NCBI GenBank assembly: GCA_958296345.1
Contig: CATQIJ010000013.1
Location: 310,001-374,000 of the forward strand
DNA from: an uncultured Rhizobiaceae bacterium
GTDB lineage: Bacteria; Pseudomonadota; Alphaproteobacteria; Rhizobiales; Rhizobiaceae
DNA: 64,000 nt
Direction: 5' to 3'
Below are positions 22,695 through 32,968 of the stretch, in pieces (positions within the stretch are counted from its first letter, which is position 1; each line of letters starts with the position of its first letter). A program made the translations under genes and the position numbers. The notes under the pieces are model-generated. The model had not been told where the DNA came from. It ran no database searches and worked only from the letters and a program-made list of their open reading frames with translations.

Positions 22695-24080
22695 TCACTC
22701 AGCTAACGCTGCCATAATTCTTGCCCAGCTTCTTGTGCCTTTATGGAAACTTGTGAGTTCATATTTTTCATTTGGCGAATGAATACGATCATCTTCTTGC
22801 GCAAAACCTACCAGCATAGAAGGCATATCGAGATATTCGGCAAAACGACCTACTACTGGAATAGAGCCACCCATTGCGATTAAAGCTGTATCTTTGCCCC
22901 ATTCGTCTTTTAGTGCAGCCGTTGCTTTTTGAATTTCAGGCATATCGTAAGGAATATGAACTGCAGGACTTCCGCTGTGTTCTTCAAAACTTGCAGAACA
23001 ATCTGCTGGCAAACATGATTGAACATAATCACGGAATGCATCTCTAACTTTGTCTGGATCTTGTGTTCCGACAAGTCTGAAAGAAATCTTTGCAGATGCG
23101 ATAGCAGGAATTACGGTTTTAAACCCCTCTCCCGTATAGCCACCAATAATCCCATTAAATTCAGCAGTTGGACGCGCCCAAACTTGCTCTAAGACTGAAC
23201 GCCCTTTTTCTCCTGCTGGAATAGAAAGACCAATATCTCCTAGGAAAGCGCTTTCTGAGAAGCCTAATCCATCCCACATTTCCTTAATTTCATCTGGAGT
23301 TTCTGGAACACCGTCGTAAAATCCATCCAGTGTTACACGGCCATCATCATCATGAAGGCCGGCAAGTATTTTTGATAGAATTTTAATTGGATTTGCAGCT
23401 GCTGAACCAAAAAAACCAGAATGCAAATCACGGGAAGCTGCATGGATGGTAACTTCATCACTAGCCATTCCGCGCAATGCAGTTGAGATTGCTGGCGTTT
23501 CTCTATCCCACATGGTGGTGTCACAAACTAAAGCAATGTCTGATGTTAATTCATCTTTATTTGCTTCAAGGAAAGGAATGAGTGACGGCGAACCAGATTC
23601 TTCTTCGCCCTCAAAGAAAAGCGTTACTTTGACGGGTAGACTGTCTGTTTCTGATTTCCACGCACGACATGCCTCTACAAATGTCATTAACTGACCTTTG
23701 TCATCAGATGTACCGCGACCAATCATTTGCTCAGAACCATCTGGCATTTCTTTTACGCGGGGCTCAAATGGTGGTTCATCCCAGAGCTCTAATGGATCAC
23801 ATGGCTGAACATCATAATGGCCATAGAAAAGCACATGAGGAGCATCTTTTGGCCCATCGTGATGTGCAACAACCATTGGATGCCCCGCTGTTTCGCGAAC
23901 ACTTGCTTCAAAGCCAATCGTTTTCAAATCCGCAACAATAAACTCTGCAGCCTTTTGACATTCGCTTGCATAAGCTGGGTCAGTTGAGATGCTTTCAATT
24001 CTCAATAAATCAAAAAGACGCTCTATAGAATCGTCTAGGTTTTTATCAATTGAGCCAAGCACGGCATCAAGATTGCTCAT
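22695..24080 (-). CDS. M20/M25/M40 family peptidase (dipeptidase)
   Basis: LFYGHYDVQPCDP, GRGTSDDKGQLM, FEGEEESGSP. Confidence 0.92.
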   Translation of the reverse strand: MSNLDAVLGSIDKNLDDSIERLFDLLRIESISTDPAYASECQKAAEFIVADLKTIGFEASVRETAGHPMVVAHHDGPKDAPHVLFYGHYDVQPCDPLELWDEPPFEPRVKEMPDGSEQMIGRGTSDDKGQLMTFVEACRAWKSETDSLPVKVTLFFEGEEESGSPSLIPFLEANKDELTSDIALVCDTTMWDRETPAISTALRGMASDEVTIHAASRDLHSGFFGSAAANPIKILSKILAGLHDDDGRVTLDGFYDGVPETPDEIKEMWDGLGFSESAFLGDIGLSIPAGEKGRSVLEQVWARPTAEFNGIIGGYTGEGFKTVIPAIASAKISFRLVGTQDPDKVRDAFRDYVQSCLPADCSASFEEHSGSPAVHIPYDMPEIQKATAALKDEWGKDTALIAMGGSIPVVGRFAEYLDMPSMLVGFAQEDDRIHSPNEKYELTSFHKGTRSWARIMAALAE

Positions 24081-24398
24081 AAGAATACTCCAGTTGTTTT
24101 TTGAAACTTAAACCGCAACCAGATTCGTGTCATGTCAATTTTGAAAAATTCTGACCGGATCATTATCAATTGTCGGTGGGGGAGGGAATTATAACGATCC
24201 GCGTCAGCAAAATAGCAATCCAGATTGGGCATGAGGATTGCTAAATCTTAAATGCCCAGGGGAAGACAATTAAGTTGAGTTGCTTTGGTTAGAAAACCAT
24301 TGCAACTATAATATATATTGGCATGATGGTTTGTAATTACAATAAACGAAATGCTCAGATCACATCACTAAGGTGTGAGCGGCACGAGAGGTTGCAAA

Positions 24399-24869
24399 AT
24401 GGCGCATAAACATGAATTTCCAACACATGTTGTTTGGACAGGAAACAAGGGAACAGGCACCTCTGCTTATAAGGCCTATGACCGCACTTGGGATATGAAA
24501 GCAGAAGGCAAACAAGTTGTTCATTGCTCCAATGACCCTATGCTTGGTGGCGATCCTTCTAAATACAACCCAGAAGATATGCTGATAGCTACCCTCTCCT
24601 CGTGTCATATGCTTTGGTATTTACACTTATGTTCTGTAGCTGGCGTAACCGTTTTGGCTTATGAAGACAAACCAATTGGCGTTGGCGAAAGCGAACCTTC
24701 TGGAAAGGGTAAATTTATAGAAGCTACCCTACGACCGAAGATTACAATCACTCCAGACAGCGATGCGGAAAAGGCTGTTGCAATTCATGATGAAATTCAC
24801 AACTACTGCTTCATCGCAAGGTCAGTGAATTTTCCAGTGCGGTTTGAGGTGGAGGTTATTAAAGGCTGA
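24399..24869 (+). CDS. OsmC family protein
   Basis: EDMLIATLSSCHMLWYLHLC motif. Confidence 0.85.
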   Translation: MAHKHEFPTHVVWTGNKGTGTSAYKAYDRTWDMKAEGKQVVHCSNDPMLGGDPSKYNPEDMLIATLSSCHMLWYLHLCSVAGVTVLAYEDKPIGVGESEPSGKGKFIEATLRPKITITPDSDAEKAVAIHDEIHNYCFIARSVNFPVRFEVEVIKG

Positions 24870-24923
24870 ATGATTCCATAACTGGCTTCGTTTGATCGCT
24901 GTCTTGTCAACTAATACCTGACT

Positions 24924-25280
24924 TTAAGATTTACTCCAAAAAGGCGGATCTTCCGTTGGCCCATAAAAAATCACCCACACGGCGAGATCATCAGAGAATT
25001 CAACAAACCTATGTGGTTGATGGGCTGGCACAAATATAATGTCTCCGGTTTTGAAATAATGCCTCTCATCACCATTAATGAACTCACCGCTTCCACTTAC
25101 GATAACATAAAACTCATCTCTATCATGCGGCTCCTGCAAGTCGTCCTTTTTGGGTGCATAGAATATAACTTCTGACGAATTATTCTTGAATACTGTTGCA
25201 AATGTAGGGTCCTGAGGGTCTGGCCCTGGTAATTTATTAAGCCCCTGATCTTTTGACATATGCCATGAGTATTCTGTCAT
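24924..25280 (-). CDS. Cupin domain protein
   Basis: PHDRDEFYVIVSGSGEFINGDERHYFKTGDIIFVPAHQPHRF. Confidence 0.85.
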   Translation of the reverse strand: MTEYSWHMSKDQGLNKLPGPDPQDPTFATVFKNNSSEVIFYAPKKDDLQEPHDRDEFYVIVSGSGEFINGDERHYFKTGDIIFVPAHQPHRFVEFSDDLAVWVIFYGPTEDPPFWSKS

Positions 25281-25372
25281 TTTTCCAACTCCCATTTACG
25301 TCTAAATTATCTAGCTTTGTGATCCTTAGAATGCCGACCTAGGCAACGGTCACAAACGCTCATTTCACTTGA

Positions 25373-25720
25373 TTAAGCAACTTCTTCAAATAAAACAAAG
25401 AAGGCATCTATAACCTTGGTATTTACGGCGACATGCAGACTGCGCATTGGCTCTTCGTCTGCTTTGACATAGCCCCACGACGCAAGTGAGGCAGCGTGAT
25501 CATGAAAACACATTTCCACCATGACTCCAACATCAGGGAACTGTGCGTCATAACCTGAATGATACGCACGCTTCCACAGACGCCATGAATGCACATACCC
25601 TTGCTGATTAAGATGTTCACAAAAAGTATCATATACCTGTTTGAATGCCGACAACTCGATGCCTTCACGAAGATTGAAAGCTCCAAACATAGAATAATAT
25701 TCTGTTTGATGTTTCGTCAT
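25373..25720 (-). CDS. Conserved hypothetical protein (small, DUF-like)
   Basis: 115 aa ORF with plausible start; no recognised motif. Confidence 0.6.
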   Translation of the reverse strand: MTKHQTEYYSMFGAFNLREGIELSAFKQVYDTFCEHLNQQGYVHSWRLWKRAYHSGYDAQFPDVGVMVEMCFHDHAASLASWGYVKADEEPMRSLHVAVNTKVIDAFFVLFEEVA

Positions 25721-25735
25721 AACGCACCCCTATTT

Positions 25736-26494
25736 TCAGCCAAATGTTCTTGCAAAATAAATTAAGGATAGCAAAATGCCAAAGGCAATAACTAATATTT
25801 TTAAAATGCTTTGATTGACTCGTTTCGCGTAGCTCCCCCCTAGGTAACCACAGACCGAACTACCTACCATCATCGTCATCGCTTCTGGCCAAGCGATCAA
25901 ACCACCAATACCAAATATTAAAATACTCAAAATCGTAAAACTGGTCGCGAGCAAATTCTTGATGCTATTGGCAACGTGAAAATCACTAAATCCCATGATT
26001 TGCGCAATCGCAAGTAGGATGATCCCCAATCCGGCCCCGAAGTAACCTCCATAAATTGAAGATACAAAAAGAGCTACATAAATCATTAGGCTACTCTTAG
26101 CCTCACCTGCAATCGAAAGCAGCCAGCTACGCAATGCGTCACCAGTTGCAAAAAGCAAAGTTGCTATAAGAATAAGAAATGGAATTAAAACCACAAAAAT
26201 ATCTGGATCAGAGACCAATAATAAAAGCGAACCAACGATTGCACCAAGACCCGACACAAAGAGCAATGGCAAGAGCGTTTTTCCTAATCCTTTCAACTCT
26301 TCGCGGTAAGCAGGGAGTGCCGCTGCGTTCGACAGCAAAAGAGCCAAGTAGTTGGTTGCATTCGCTACGACAGGCGGCAAACCTACCGCCATAAGGGCTG
26401 GAAATGTAAAAAGCGTTGCGCCGCCTGCAATCGCATTCCAAATCCCGCCAATTAGTCCGATGCCCACAAGCATTATAATCTGCACTAAATCCAT
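25736..26494 (-). CDS. TSUP (TauE/SafE) family transporter
   Basis: GIGLIGGIWNAIAGGATLFTFPALMAVGLPPVVANATN. Confidence 0.88.
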   Translation of the reverse strand: MDLVQIIMLVGIGLIGGIWNAIAGGATLFTFPALMAVGLPPVVANATNYLALLLSNAAALPAYREELKGLGKTLLPLLFVSGLGAIVGSLLLLVSDPDIFVVLIPFLILIATLLFATGDALRSWLLSIAGEAKSSLMIYVALFVSSIYGGYFGAGLGIILLAIAQIMGFSDFHVANSIKNLLATSFTILSILIFGIGGLIAWPEAMTMMVGSSVCGYLGGSYAKRVNQSILKILVIAFGILLSLIYFARTFG

Positions 26495-26571
26495 AATCTT
26501 TCCTTACCTTACCAAGACAATTACTAAGGCAAAGCTTGCATAAATTATAATGAATTAATAATATTGCTTCT

Positions 26572-27432
26572 ATGAACAAAAACGAACGCTTACTTTTAAA
26601 TACTGAACTTCTTAAAACCTTTGTCTGTATTGCAGATTGTGGAAACTTGACTACTGCTGCCGGTCATCTGTGCCGAACGCAGTCGGCCATCAGCGTCCAG
26701 GTGCGCAAACTTGAAACTGATCTAAACGTTAGCTTATTTAGACGTAACTCTAGGGGCATGACACTAACGGAAGACGGGAATAAACTCTTACCAAAAGCAC
26801 GTTCGATTCTGAAAGATATCAGACAAGCGAGCGTACTTTTCAAAGCGCCGTTGACAGGTTCAATTCGTATTGGCATTCCTGACGACTTTAACGACATCAT
26901 CCTTAAACGGATTTTGACTGACTTCTCACGCATTCACCCTGGCGTTAATGTCATTGCAACATCTGGCTGTACGTCAGGATATTCTGCTGCCGTTAGTAAC
27001 GGCGAATTAGATATGGCCGTTTTATCAGGCCCTAAAAGTGATGAAGGTGAACTTCTCGATAAAGAAAAAATAGTATGGGCAGCTAAAAAGAGCATGCGGA
27101 TTGATGACAAACTTCCAGTGCCTTTGGCTATTTTAGATCGTAGCTGTTGGTGGCACAATTTGTCAGCAACAGCACTGAATTCAGCTGAACGTGACTATAC
27201 AGTTGCTTTTCTGAGTAGTAGTTTTGCAAGTATTCAATCAGCTATACGAGCAGGCTTTGCAGTTGGCGTCATTCCAGCATCCTGCGTGTGTTCGAAAATG
27301 TCTGTTTTAACTGAAGTGAACGGATTTCCTAAACTGCCAATTTCATACCGCTCCATTCTTAGAGGAGTTGATGTGCCTGATGATCTTGCATCTGCAATGA
27401 CACAAGCAATCAAGGATGCTCGACTGCAGTAA
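26572..27432 (+). CDS. LysR family transcriptional regulator
   Basis: LLKTFVCIADCGNLTTAAGHLCRTQSAISVQVRKLE HTH. Confidence 0.92.
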   Translation: MNKNERLLLNTELLKTFVCIADCGNLTTAAGHLCRTQSAISVQVRKLETDLNVSLFRRNSRGMTLTEDGNKLLPKARSILKDIRQASVLFKAPLTGSIRIGIPDDFNDIILKRILTDFSRIHPGVNVIATSGCTSGYSAAVSNGELDMAVLSGPKSDEGELLDKEKIVWAAKKSMRIDDKLPVPLAILDRSCWWHNLSATALNSAERDYTVAFLSSSFASIQSAIRAGFAVGVIPASCVCSKMSVLTEVNGFPKLPISYRSILRGVDVPDDLASAMTQAIKDARLQ

Positions 27433-28023
27433 TTAAACCAAAGCCTCTGTGATAAAATCCATTCTATCCTGACCAAAATGCATCTCGCTGCCAATGAAAA
27501 AAGTTGGTGCTCCGAATGCGCCCCGATCTACAGCTTCTTGCGTTGCATCTATTAGTATTTGTTTTGTTTCTGGACTTTGAAGTTTTTCGGAAAATTCATT
27601 TACGTTGATGCCGACAGAAGCAGCTATTTCTGCCATTACTTGAGGGTCTGTCACATCCTTATTTGAAACCCACATTGCATCAAACATGGCTTCAACAAGC
27701 GGCAAAAAAATCGCTTTTTCTTGATAAGCAATTATACCGCGCATCATGTAGAGCGAATTTACCGGGAATTTTGAATTGACTACAAGTGGAACTTCATAAC
27801 GCTTTGCCCAACGCGCAAAGTCTTCAAATATCCATTTACCCTTGGCTGGCACTGTAATGGGTGTGTCATTTCCCGTAAGTTTAAACACGCCACTAATGAA
27901 CATTGGTTTATAATTTATGGTTGCGTTTGTTTCTGTAATCAGCTTGGGAAGTTGCGTCCACGCTAGATAAGCAGCAGGACTACCAATATCGAAATAAAAA
28001 TCAACTGTTTTTTTGTTGGGCAA
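27433..28023 (-). CDS. 2-hydroxychromene-2-carboxylate isomerase / DsbA-family
   Basis: DFYFDIGSPAAYLAWTQLPKL, GAFGAPTFFIGSEMHFGQDRMDF. Confidence 0.88.
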   Translation of the reverse strand: MPNKKTVDFYFDIGSPAAYLAWTQLPKLITETNATINYKPMFISGVFKLTGNDTPITVPAKGKWIFEDFARWAKRYEVPLVVNSKFPVNSLYMMRGIIAYQEKAIFLPLVEAMFDAMWVSNKDVTDPQVMAEIAASVGINVNEFSEKLQSPETKQILIDATQEAVDRGAFGAPTFFIGSEMHFGQDRMDFITEALV

Positions 28024-28101
28024 CGTTACTTCTCCCTATAGCCAAACTTCACTTGAGTTCGTACAATATACTTCTATTAATTTCCTTTTGGAGCAAGCTA
28101 A

Positions 28102-31005
28102 ATGAAAAAAGGCGACCACCTTTTTCTGGTTGATGGATCTGCTTATATTTTTCGCGCCTATCACGCCCTTCCACCACTGACACGAAAATCTGACGGTGTG
28201 CCTGTCGGCGCCGTATCCGGGTTTTGTAACATGCTCTGGAAACTTGTTCAGGAAGCTCGTAATACATATGTTGGTGTTGTTCCTACGCACTTTGCTGTCA
28301 TATTTGATTATTCATCAAAAACATTTCGCAACGATTTATACCCTGAATACAAAGCTAATCGTGATGCACCACCTGAAGACCTACGTCCACAATTTGCACT
28401 GATTAGAGAAGCAACCCGCGCTTTCAATCTACCTTGCATTGAAACAAAAGGTTTTGAAGCAGACGATATTATTGCATCTTATGTAAAAGAAGCTGAAGCG
28501 GTTGGCGGTGATGTTACAATTATCTCATCAGACAAAGATTTGATGCAATTGATAACCCCAAACACTATCATGTATGACACTATGAAAGACAAACGGGTCG
28601 GTATTGATGAAGTGCATGAGAAGTTTGGTGTTGGTCCTGAAAAAATGATTGACCTACAAGCACTTGCAGGCGACTCGGCAGATAATATTCCAGGCGTCCC
28701 TGGCATTGGCCCTAAGACTGCAGCCCAGTTACTCGATGAGTATGGTGATCTTGAAACGTTACTTGAACGCGCAAGCGAAATCAAGCAAAACAAACGCCGT
28801 AAAAATCTCATTGAGTTTGCAGATTTAGCTCGTATCTCTAAAAAGCTTGTAACACTCAAAGATGACGTACCGCTTGATTTACCCCTTGATGCTTTAGTGC
28901 TTGAAGAACCTAATGGCCCAAAGTTAATTTCGTTCCTTAAGGCGATGGAGTTTACATCTATCACTCGCAAAGTTGCGGAAGTTACGGATACGGACGCAAG
29001 CGCTGTAGAGGCTGATACAGTCACAGTTGGTGGGTACGAAAATGCTCGTGGCCCTGACCTTGATGCTGGAGATGGCACGAAAAATAATACAACTGAAGAC
29101 GGCAACACGCCTGATGCGTTAGTTCAAGCACGTGCAGCAGAAGGCGCAGCTACTAAAATCAATGCTGACACTTACGAATGCGTTCGCGATGAAGTAACAC
29201 TCGAAGCTTGGGTGCAACGCATTTATGAAGCTGGCGTCGTAGCAATTGATACCGAGACAACTTCACTTGACCCAATGGAAGCGGAGCTTGTTGGCATTTC
29301 GCTTGCAACTGAGCCGGGTATTGCCTGTTATATTCCACTTGCTCACAAGGAAGGCCAAGGCGACCTTCTTGGCGGCGGCATGGCACCAGACCAAATCAAT
29401 ACCGCTAGAGCTATTGAAATTCTAAAACCAGTTTTAGAAGATTTATCTGTTCTAAAAATCGGCCAAAACATGAAATATGATTGGTTGATGTTATCACAAG
29501 CTGGCATTGAAATGGCTGGGCTTGATGACACTATGCTGATGTCTTATGTGCTTGATGCTGGACGCGGCGGGCACGGAATGGACGCCCTTGCTAAACAACA
29601 TTTGGGGCACGACTGTATCCCCTACAAAGAGCTTACAGGCACGGGCAAATCAGCCATTACTTTTGACATGGTGGAAATTGATAAAGCCACCCGCTATGCC
29701 GCAGAAGATGCAGACGTTACACTTCGCTTATGGCGCGTCTTAAAACCACGTCTTGTAGCTGAAAAAATGACAACCGTATATGAGCGTCTCGAGCGCCCGT
29801 TAATTGAAACCGTAGCCAAAATGGAGCAGCGTGGCATCTGCGTTGACCGTCAAATTTTATCACGGCTTTCTGGCGAGCTAGCCCAAGCCGCCGCAGGGCT
29901 TGAATCTGAAATTCACGAACTTGCGGGTCGTAATTTTAACGCAGGCTCACCAAAACAATTGGGCGAAATTTTATTTGATGAAATGGGCCTACCTGGCGGC
30001 AAAAAAACCAAAACAGGTGCTTGGCAAACAGGTGTTCAAGTACTTGAGGAGTTAGCTGCTGAAGGTCACGAATTACCTAGAAAAATTATTGGCTGGCGTC
30101 AGCTAACCAAATTAAAATCTACCTATACAGATGCGCTACCTGGTTTCATCAATAAAGACACCAAGCGAGTGCACACCTCTTACTCCATGGCTTCTACATC
30201 AACCGGCCGCTTCTCGTCTTCTGATCCGAACCTTCAAAACATTCCAATACGCACTGAAGAAGGCCGCAAAATTAGAACGGCATTTATTGCGAATAAGGGT
30301 AATAAACTTGTTTCTGCTGATTACTCTCAAGTTGAGTTACGCGTGCTTGCACATATCGCAGATATTCCGCAACTCAAACAAGCTTTTGCAGATGGTTTAG
30401 ACATTCATGCCATGACCGCATCTGAAATGTTTAATACGCCTATTGAGGGTATGGATCCGATGATGCGCCGCCGCGCAAAAGCCATCAATTTTGGTATCAT
30501 TTACGGCATTTCAGCTTTTGGTCTTGCCAATCAATTAAGCATCGGTCGCTCTGAGGCGAGTGATTATATCAAAACCTATTTCGAACGGTTCCCGGGCATT
30601 AAAGGTTACATGGAAGACACCAAAAACTTTGTCCGTGAACATGGTTATGTAGAAACCATTTTTGGTCGCCAATCGAATTACCCTGGCATCAAAGACCCTA
30701 ACCCACAGATGCGTGCTTTCAACGAGCGCGCCGCCATCAATGCGCCTATTCAAGGGTCAGCTGCAGATATTATCCGCCGTGCTATGGTTCGTATGGATGG
30801 GGCATTATTAGATGCAAACTTATCGGCAAAAATGCTACTGCAAGTACATGATGAACTTATCTTTGAAGTTCCAGATGAGGAAGTTTATAAGACCATTACG
30901 CTTGTGAAAGATGTCATGGAAAATGCAGCAATGCCAACACTTCAGTTATCAGTTCCACTTCAAGTTGATGCGCAAGCCGCAGATAACTGGGATGAAGCAC
31001 ATTAG
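28102..31005 (+). CDS. polA: DNA polymerase I
   Basis: 967 aa with 5'-3' exo, 3'-5' exo and polymerase motifs (SADYSQVELRVLAHIA, LLQVHDELIFEVP). Confidence 0.97.
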   Translation: MKKGDHLFLVDGSAYIFRAYHALPPLTRKSDGVPVGAVSGFCNMLWKLVQEARNTYVGVVPTHFAVIFDYSSKTFRNDLYPEYKANRDAPPEDLRPQFALIREATRAFNLPCIETKGFEADDIIASYVKEAEAVGGDVTIISSDKDLMQLITPNTIMYDTMKDKRVGIDEVHEKFGVGPEKMIDLQALAGDSADNIPGVPGIGPKTAAQLLDEYGDLETLLERASEIKQNKRRKNLIEFADLARISKKLVTLKDDVPLDLPLDALVLEEPNGPKLISFLKAMEFTSITRKVAEVTDTDASAVEADTVTVGGYENARGPDLDAGDGTKNNTTEDGNTPDALVQARAAEGAATKINADTYECVRDEVTLEAWVQRIYEAGVVAIDTETTSLDPMEAELVGISLATEPGIACYIPLAHKEGQGDLLGGGMAPDQINTARAIEILKPVLEDLSVLKIGQNMKYDWLMLSQAGIEMAGLDDTMLMSYVLDAGRGGHGMDALAKQHLGHDCIPYKELTGTGKSAITFDMVEIDKATRYAAEDADVTLRLWRVLKPRLVAEKMTTVYERLERPLIETVAKMEQRGICVDRQILSRLSGELAQAAAGLESEIHELAGRNFNAGSPKQLGEILFDEMGLPGGKKTKTGAWQTGVQVLEELAAEGHELPRKIIGWRQLTKLKSTYTDALPGFINKDTKRVHTSYSMASTSTGRFSSSDPNLQNIPIRTEEGRKIRTAFIANKGNKLVSADYSQVELRVLAHIADIPQLKQAFADGLDIHAMTASEMFNTPIEGMDPMMRRRAKAINFGIIYGISAFGLANQLSIGRSEASDYIKTYFERFPGIKGYMEDTKNFVREHGYVETIFGRQSNYPGIKDPNPQMRAFNERAAINAPIQGSAADIIRRAMVRMDGALLDANLSAKMLLQVHDELIFEVPDEEVYKTITLVKDVMENAAMPTLQLSVPLQVDAQAADNWDEAH

Positions 31006-31020
31006 TTTTAGGAGGTAATT

Positions 31021-31401
31021 ATGATTTCCAAAAATGCAGCTCCTGGGTTTGCTTCACATCCGAATCATACTGTTGAAATCCAACCATATGATGGGGATAT
31101 CAAGATAGAGATTGATGGCGATGTCATCGCCAAGATACGCGGAGCACTGGTCTTGCAGGAAAGTAAATATGCTCCAGCTTATTATTTACCAAAATCAGCA
31201 ATGCCTGAATCAATGCTGGAAGCAAGCAATCACTCGACCTATTGCCCTTTTAAGGGAGATGCGAGCTATTATCATCTCATCCATAACGGCAAACGCCATG
31301 AAAATGCTGTTTGGAGTTATAAAAAACCCTTTGATGAAGCCATAGCTATAAAAGACTACATCGCAATTTATCCAAACGTTGCAAAAGTTGAACCTGCATA
31401 A
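31021..31401 (+). CDS. DUF427 domain protein
   Basis: [35 protein letters not shown]. Confidence 0.88.
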   Translation: MISKNAAPGFASHPNHTVEIQPYDGDIKIEIDGDVIAKIRGALVLQESKYAPAYYLPKSAMPESMLEASNHSTYCPFKGDASYYHLIHNGKRHENAVWSYKKPFDEAIAIKDYIAIYPNVAKVEPA

Positions 31402-31450
31402 GAATAGGTGATTGAAGCTTGTCTTCGCTTGGTTTAAAAGAAACCCATCC

Positions 31451-31527
31451 GCACCCATAGCTCAGCTGGATAGAGCGCTGCCCTCCGAAGGCAGAGGTCG
31501 CAGATTCGAATTCTGCTGGGTGCGCCA
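31451..31527 (+). tRNA. tRNA-Arg (CCG)
   Basis: gcacccatagctcagctggatagagcgctgccctccgaaggcagaggtcgcagattcgaattctgctgggtgcgcca; loop CTCCGAA; encoded CCA. Confidence 0.95.
31513..31527 (+). repeat. Direct repeat copy 1 (tRNA-Arg 3' end, att-like)
   Basis: ctgctgggtgcgcca, identical to 32935-32949. Confidence 0.85.
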
Positions 31528-32021
31528 TCTTCCAATTTCCCTTTTTATTTCAATATACTTCTGCTATAATTAGCTTCATGAACGAAGAATAAAGTTGTTG
31601 ATACTCTGTATTATTATCCACTACCAAGCAGTCCTTTTTGCATCTTCTGACACACTAATTAAACAGAAGAATTTTTAATTAAGAAATACTAATCGAATTG
31701 AAAACTGCACAGAGACTAATTCGCAAAATGTAATAGGTATCAATGTCTGGTGCTGGCCAGAAGCGACTTAATTTTGGGAAGGTTTCAAGAGCCACTTTGA
31801 GCACTAGTTGAATTTCTCACGCAAAGGCTGAGCACAGTTTAGGCCGGAAAACAGACATTTAAAAGACTTGTCATAGATCGCTTTGATACTATCTAGATTC
31901 TTCATTTCTTCTGCAACAATTGAAACAATAATACCATTGACGAGACATTCGATTGAAACAGGCAATACATAGTTTAAGAAGAGACAAAAACAACGGCCGC
32001 GTAATATCGCGGAGAAATTAA

Positions 32022-32189
32022 ATGGAAAAGAAAATGACTAGATATACGATATCAAAGACTATGCCTGAAAAAAGCAAATCTGATGGATCTTACATGGCAA
32101 TATCTGCAATGGCTGCAAGCATGAGACAAACTGAAACACAAACAAACGCTGGTAAAGTTTTATTATCGCTATTTTCAAAAGCCGCGTAA
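32022..32189 (+). CDS. Small ORF, 55 aa, unknown
   Basis: ggagaaattaaATG start; MEKKMTRYTISKTMPEKSKSDGSYMAISAMAASMRQTETQTNAGKVLLSLFSKAA; not in supplied track. Confidence 0.45.
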   Translation: MEKKMTRYTISKTMPEKSKSDGSYMAISAMAASMRQTETQTNAGKVLLSLFSKAA

Positions 32190-32193
32190 ATTT

Positions 32194-32859
32194 TTATATT
32201 TTGTTTGGGTCGTAAAGATAGCCAATACCGCGAACAGTTTTTATGATCACAGGCTTTTCTGGGTTCTTCTCTATTTTTCTTCGCAACCTAGAAATTCTAA
32301 TATCAATACTTCTATCAAATGGATCCCAAGAGCGATCATGAGCTTGTTCCAAAATTTGATCACGATTTAATACCCGCCCCTTGTTCTCTGCAAAGACCTT
32401 TAAAAGATTAAACTCCATTGCAGTAAGGGATATTTCCTCACCATCAATGTCAAGTAACTTCGCAGCTTCAAGATCTCGTTGAAAGTCACCAAACTTGACA
32501 GTGGCAGGTTTAGCGTCTTCTGGTTCATGACTGTTCTGAATATTACTATTACGCCGTAGTAACGCCTTAATACGAGCTTCGAGTTCACGTAAATCTACTG
32601 GTTTCCCAAGATAATCATCAGCACCCATTTCGAGTCCAATGATGCGATCAATTACATCTCCTGCTGCTGTGAGCATGATTACTGGTATTTGAATATCTGG
32701 CCTTAGGGATCTTAAAATCGAAAGACCATCTTCACCTGGCATATTGATATCAAGGATAATTAAATCTATCTGATTTATGGAAAGAAGATCGCGCAATTCT
32801 TTACCGCCAGATACGATTGAAACTTTGAAGCCGCGCTTATCAAGATACTCTTGTAACAT
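32194..32859 (-). pseudogene. OmpR-family response regulator, apparently without a normal start codon
   Basis: Receiver plus winged-helix DNA-binding domain; frame extends upstream as THTTHILVCDDELDVREMLQEYL with no ATG/GTG/TTG before the in-frame stop. Confidence 0.75.
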
Positions 32860-32934
32860 CTCGCGGACATCTAATTCATCATCACAAACTAAAATATGTG
32901 TGGTGTGGGTTAAAAAACTGCTGAGCGAATAATC

Positions 32935-32949
32935 CTGCTGGGTGCGCCA
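32935..32949 (+). repeat. Direct repeat copy 2 (tRNA-Arg 3' end remnant, att-like)
   Basis: ctgctgggtgcgcca, identical to 31513-31527. Confidence 0.85.
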
Positions 32950-32968
32950 GTTTTTAGTTTATTTAGCC

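Noticed and set aside
22477-22698. 73-aa ORF in the intergenic inverted-repeat element
   Set aside because: Produced by the GC-rich repeat sequence; no ribosome-binding site or domain recognised
25423-25686. Overlapping 87-aa minus ORF inside 25373..25720
   Set aside because: Alternative frame of a more plausible conserved hypothetical gene
28479-29108. 209-aa antisense ORF within polA
   Set aside because: Lies opposite a strongly conserved coding region; no recognisable domain, composition typical of shadow ORFs
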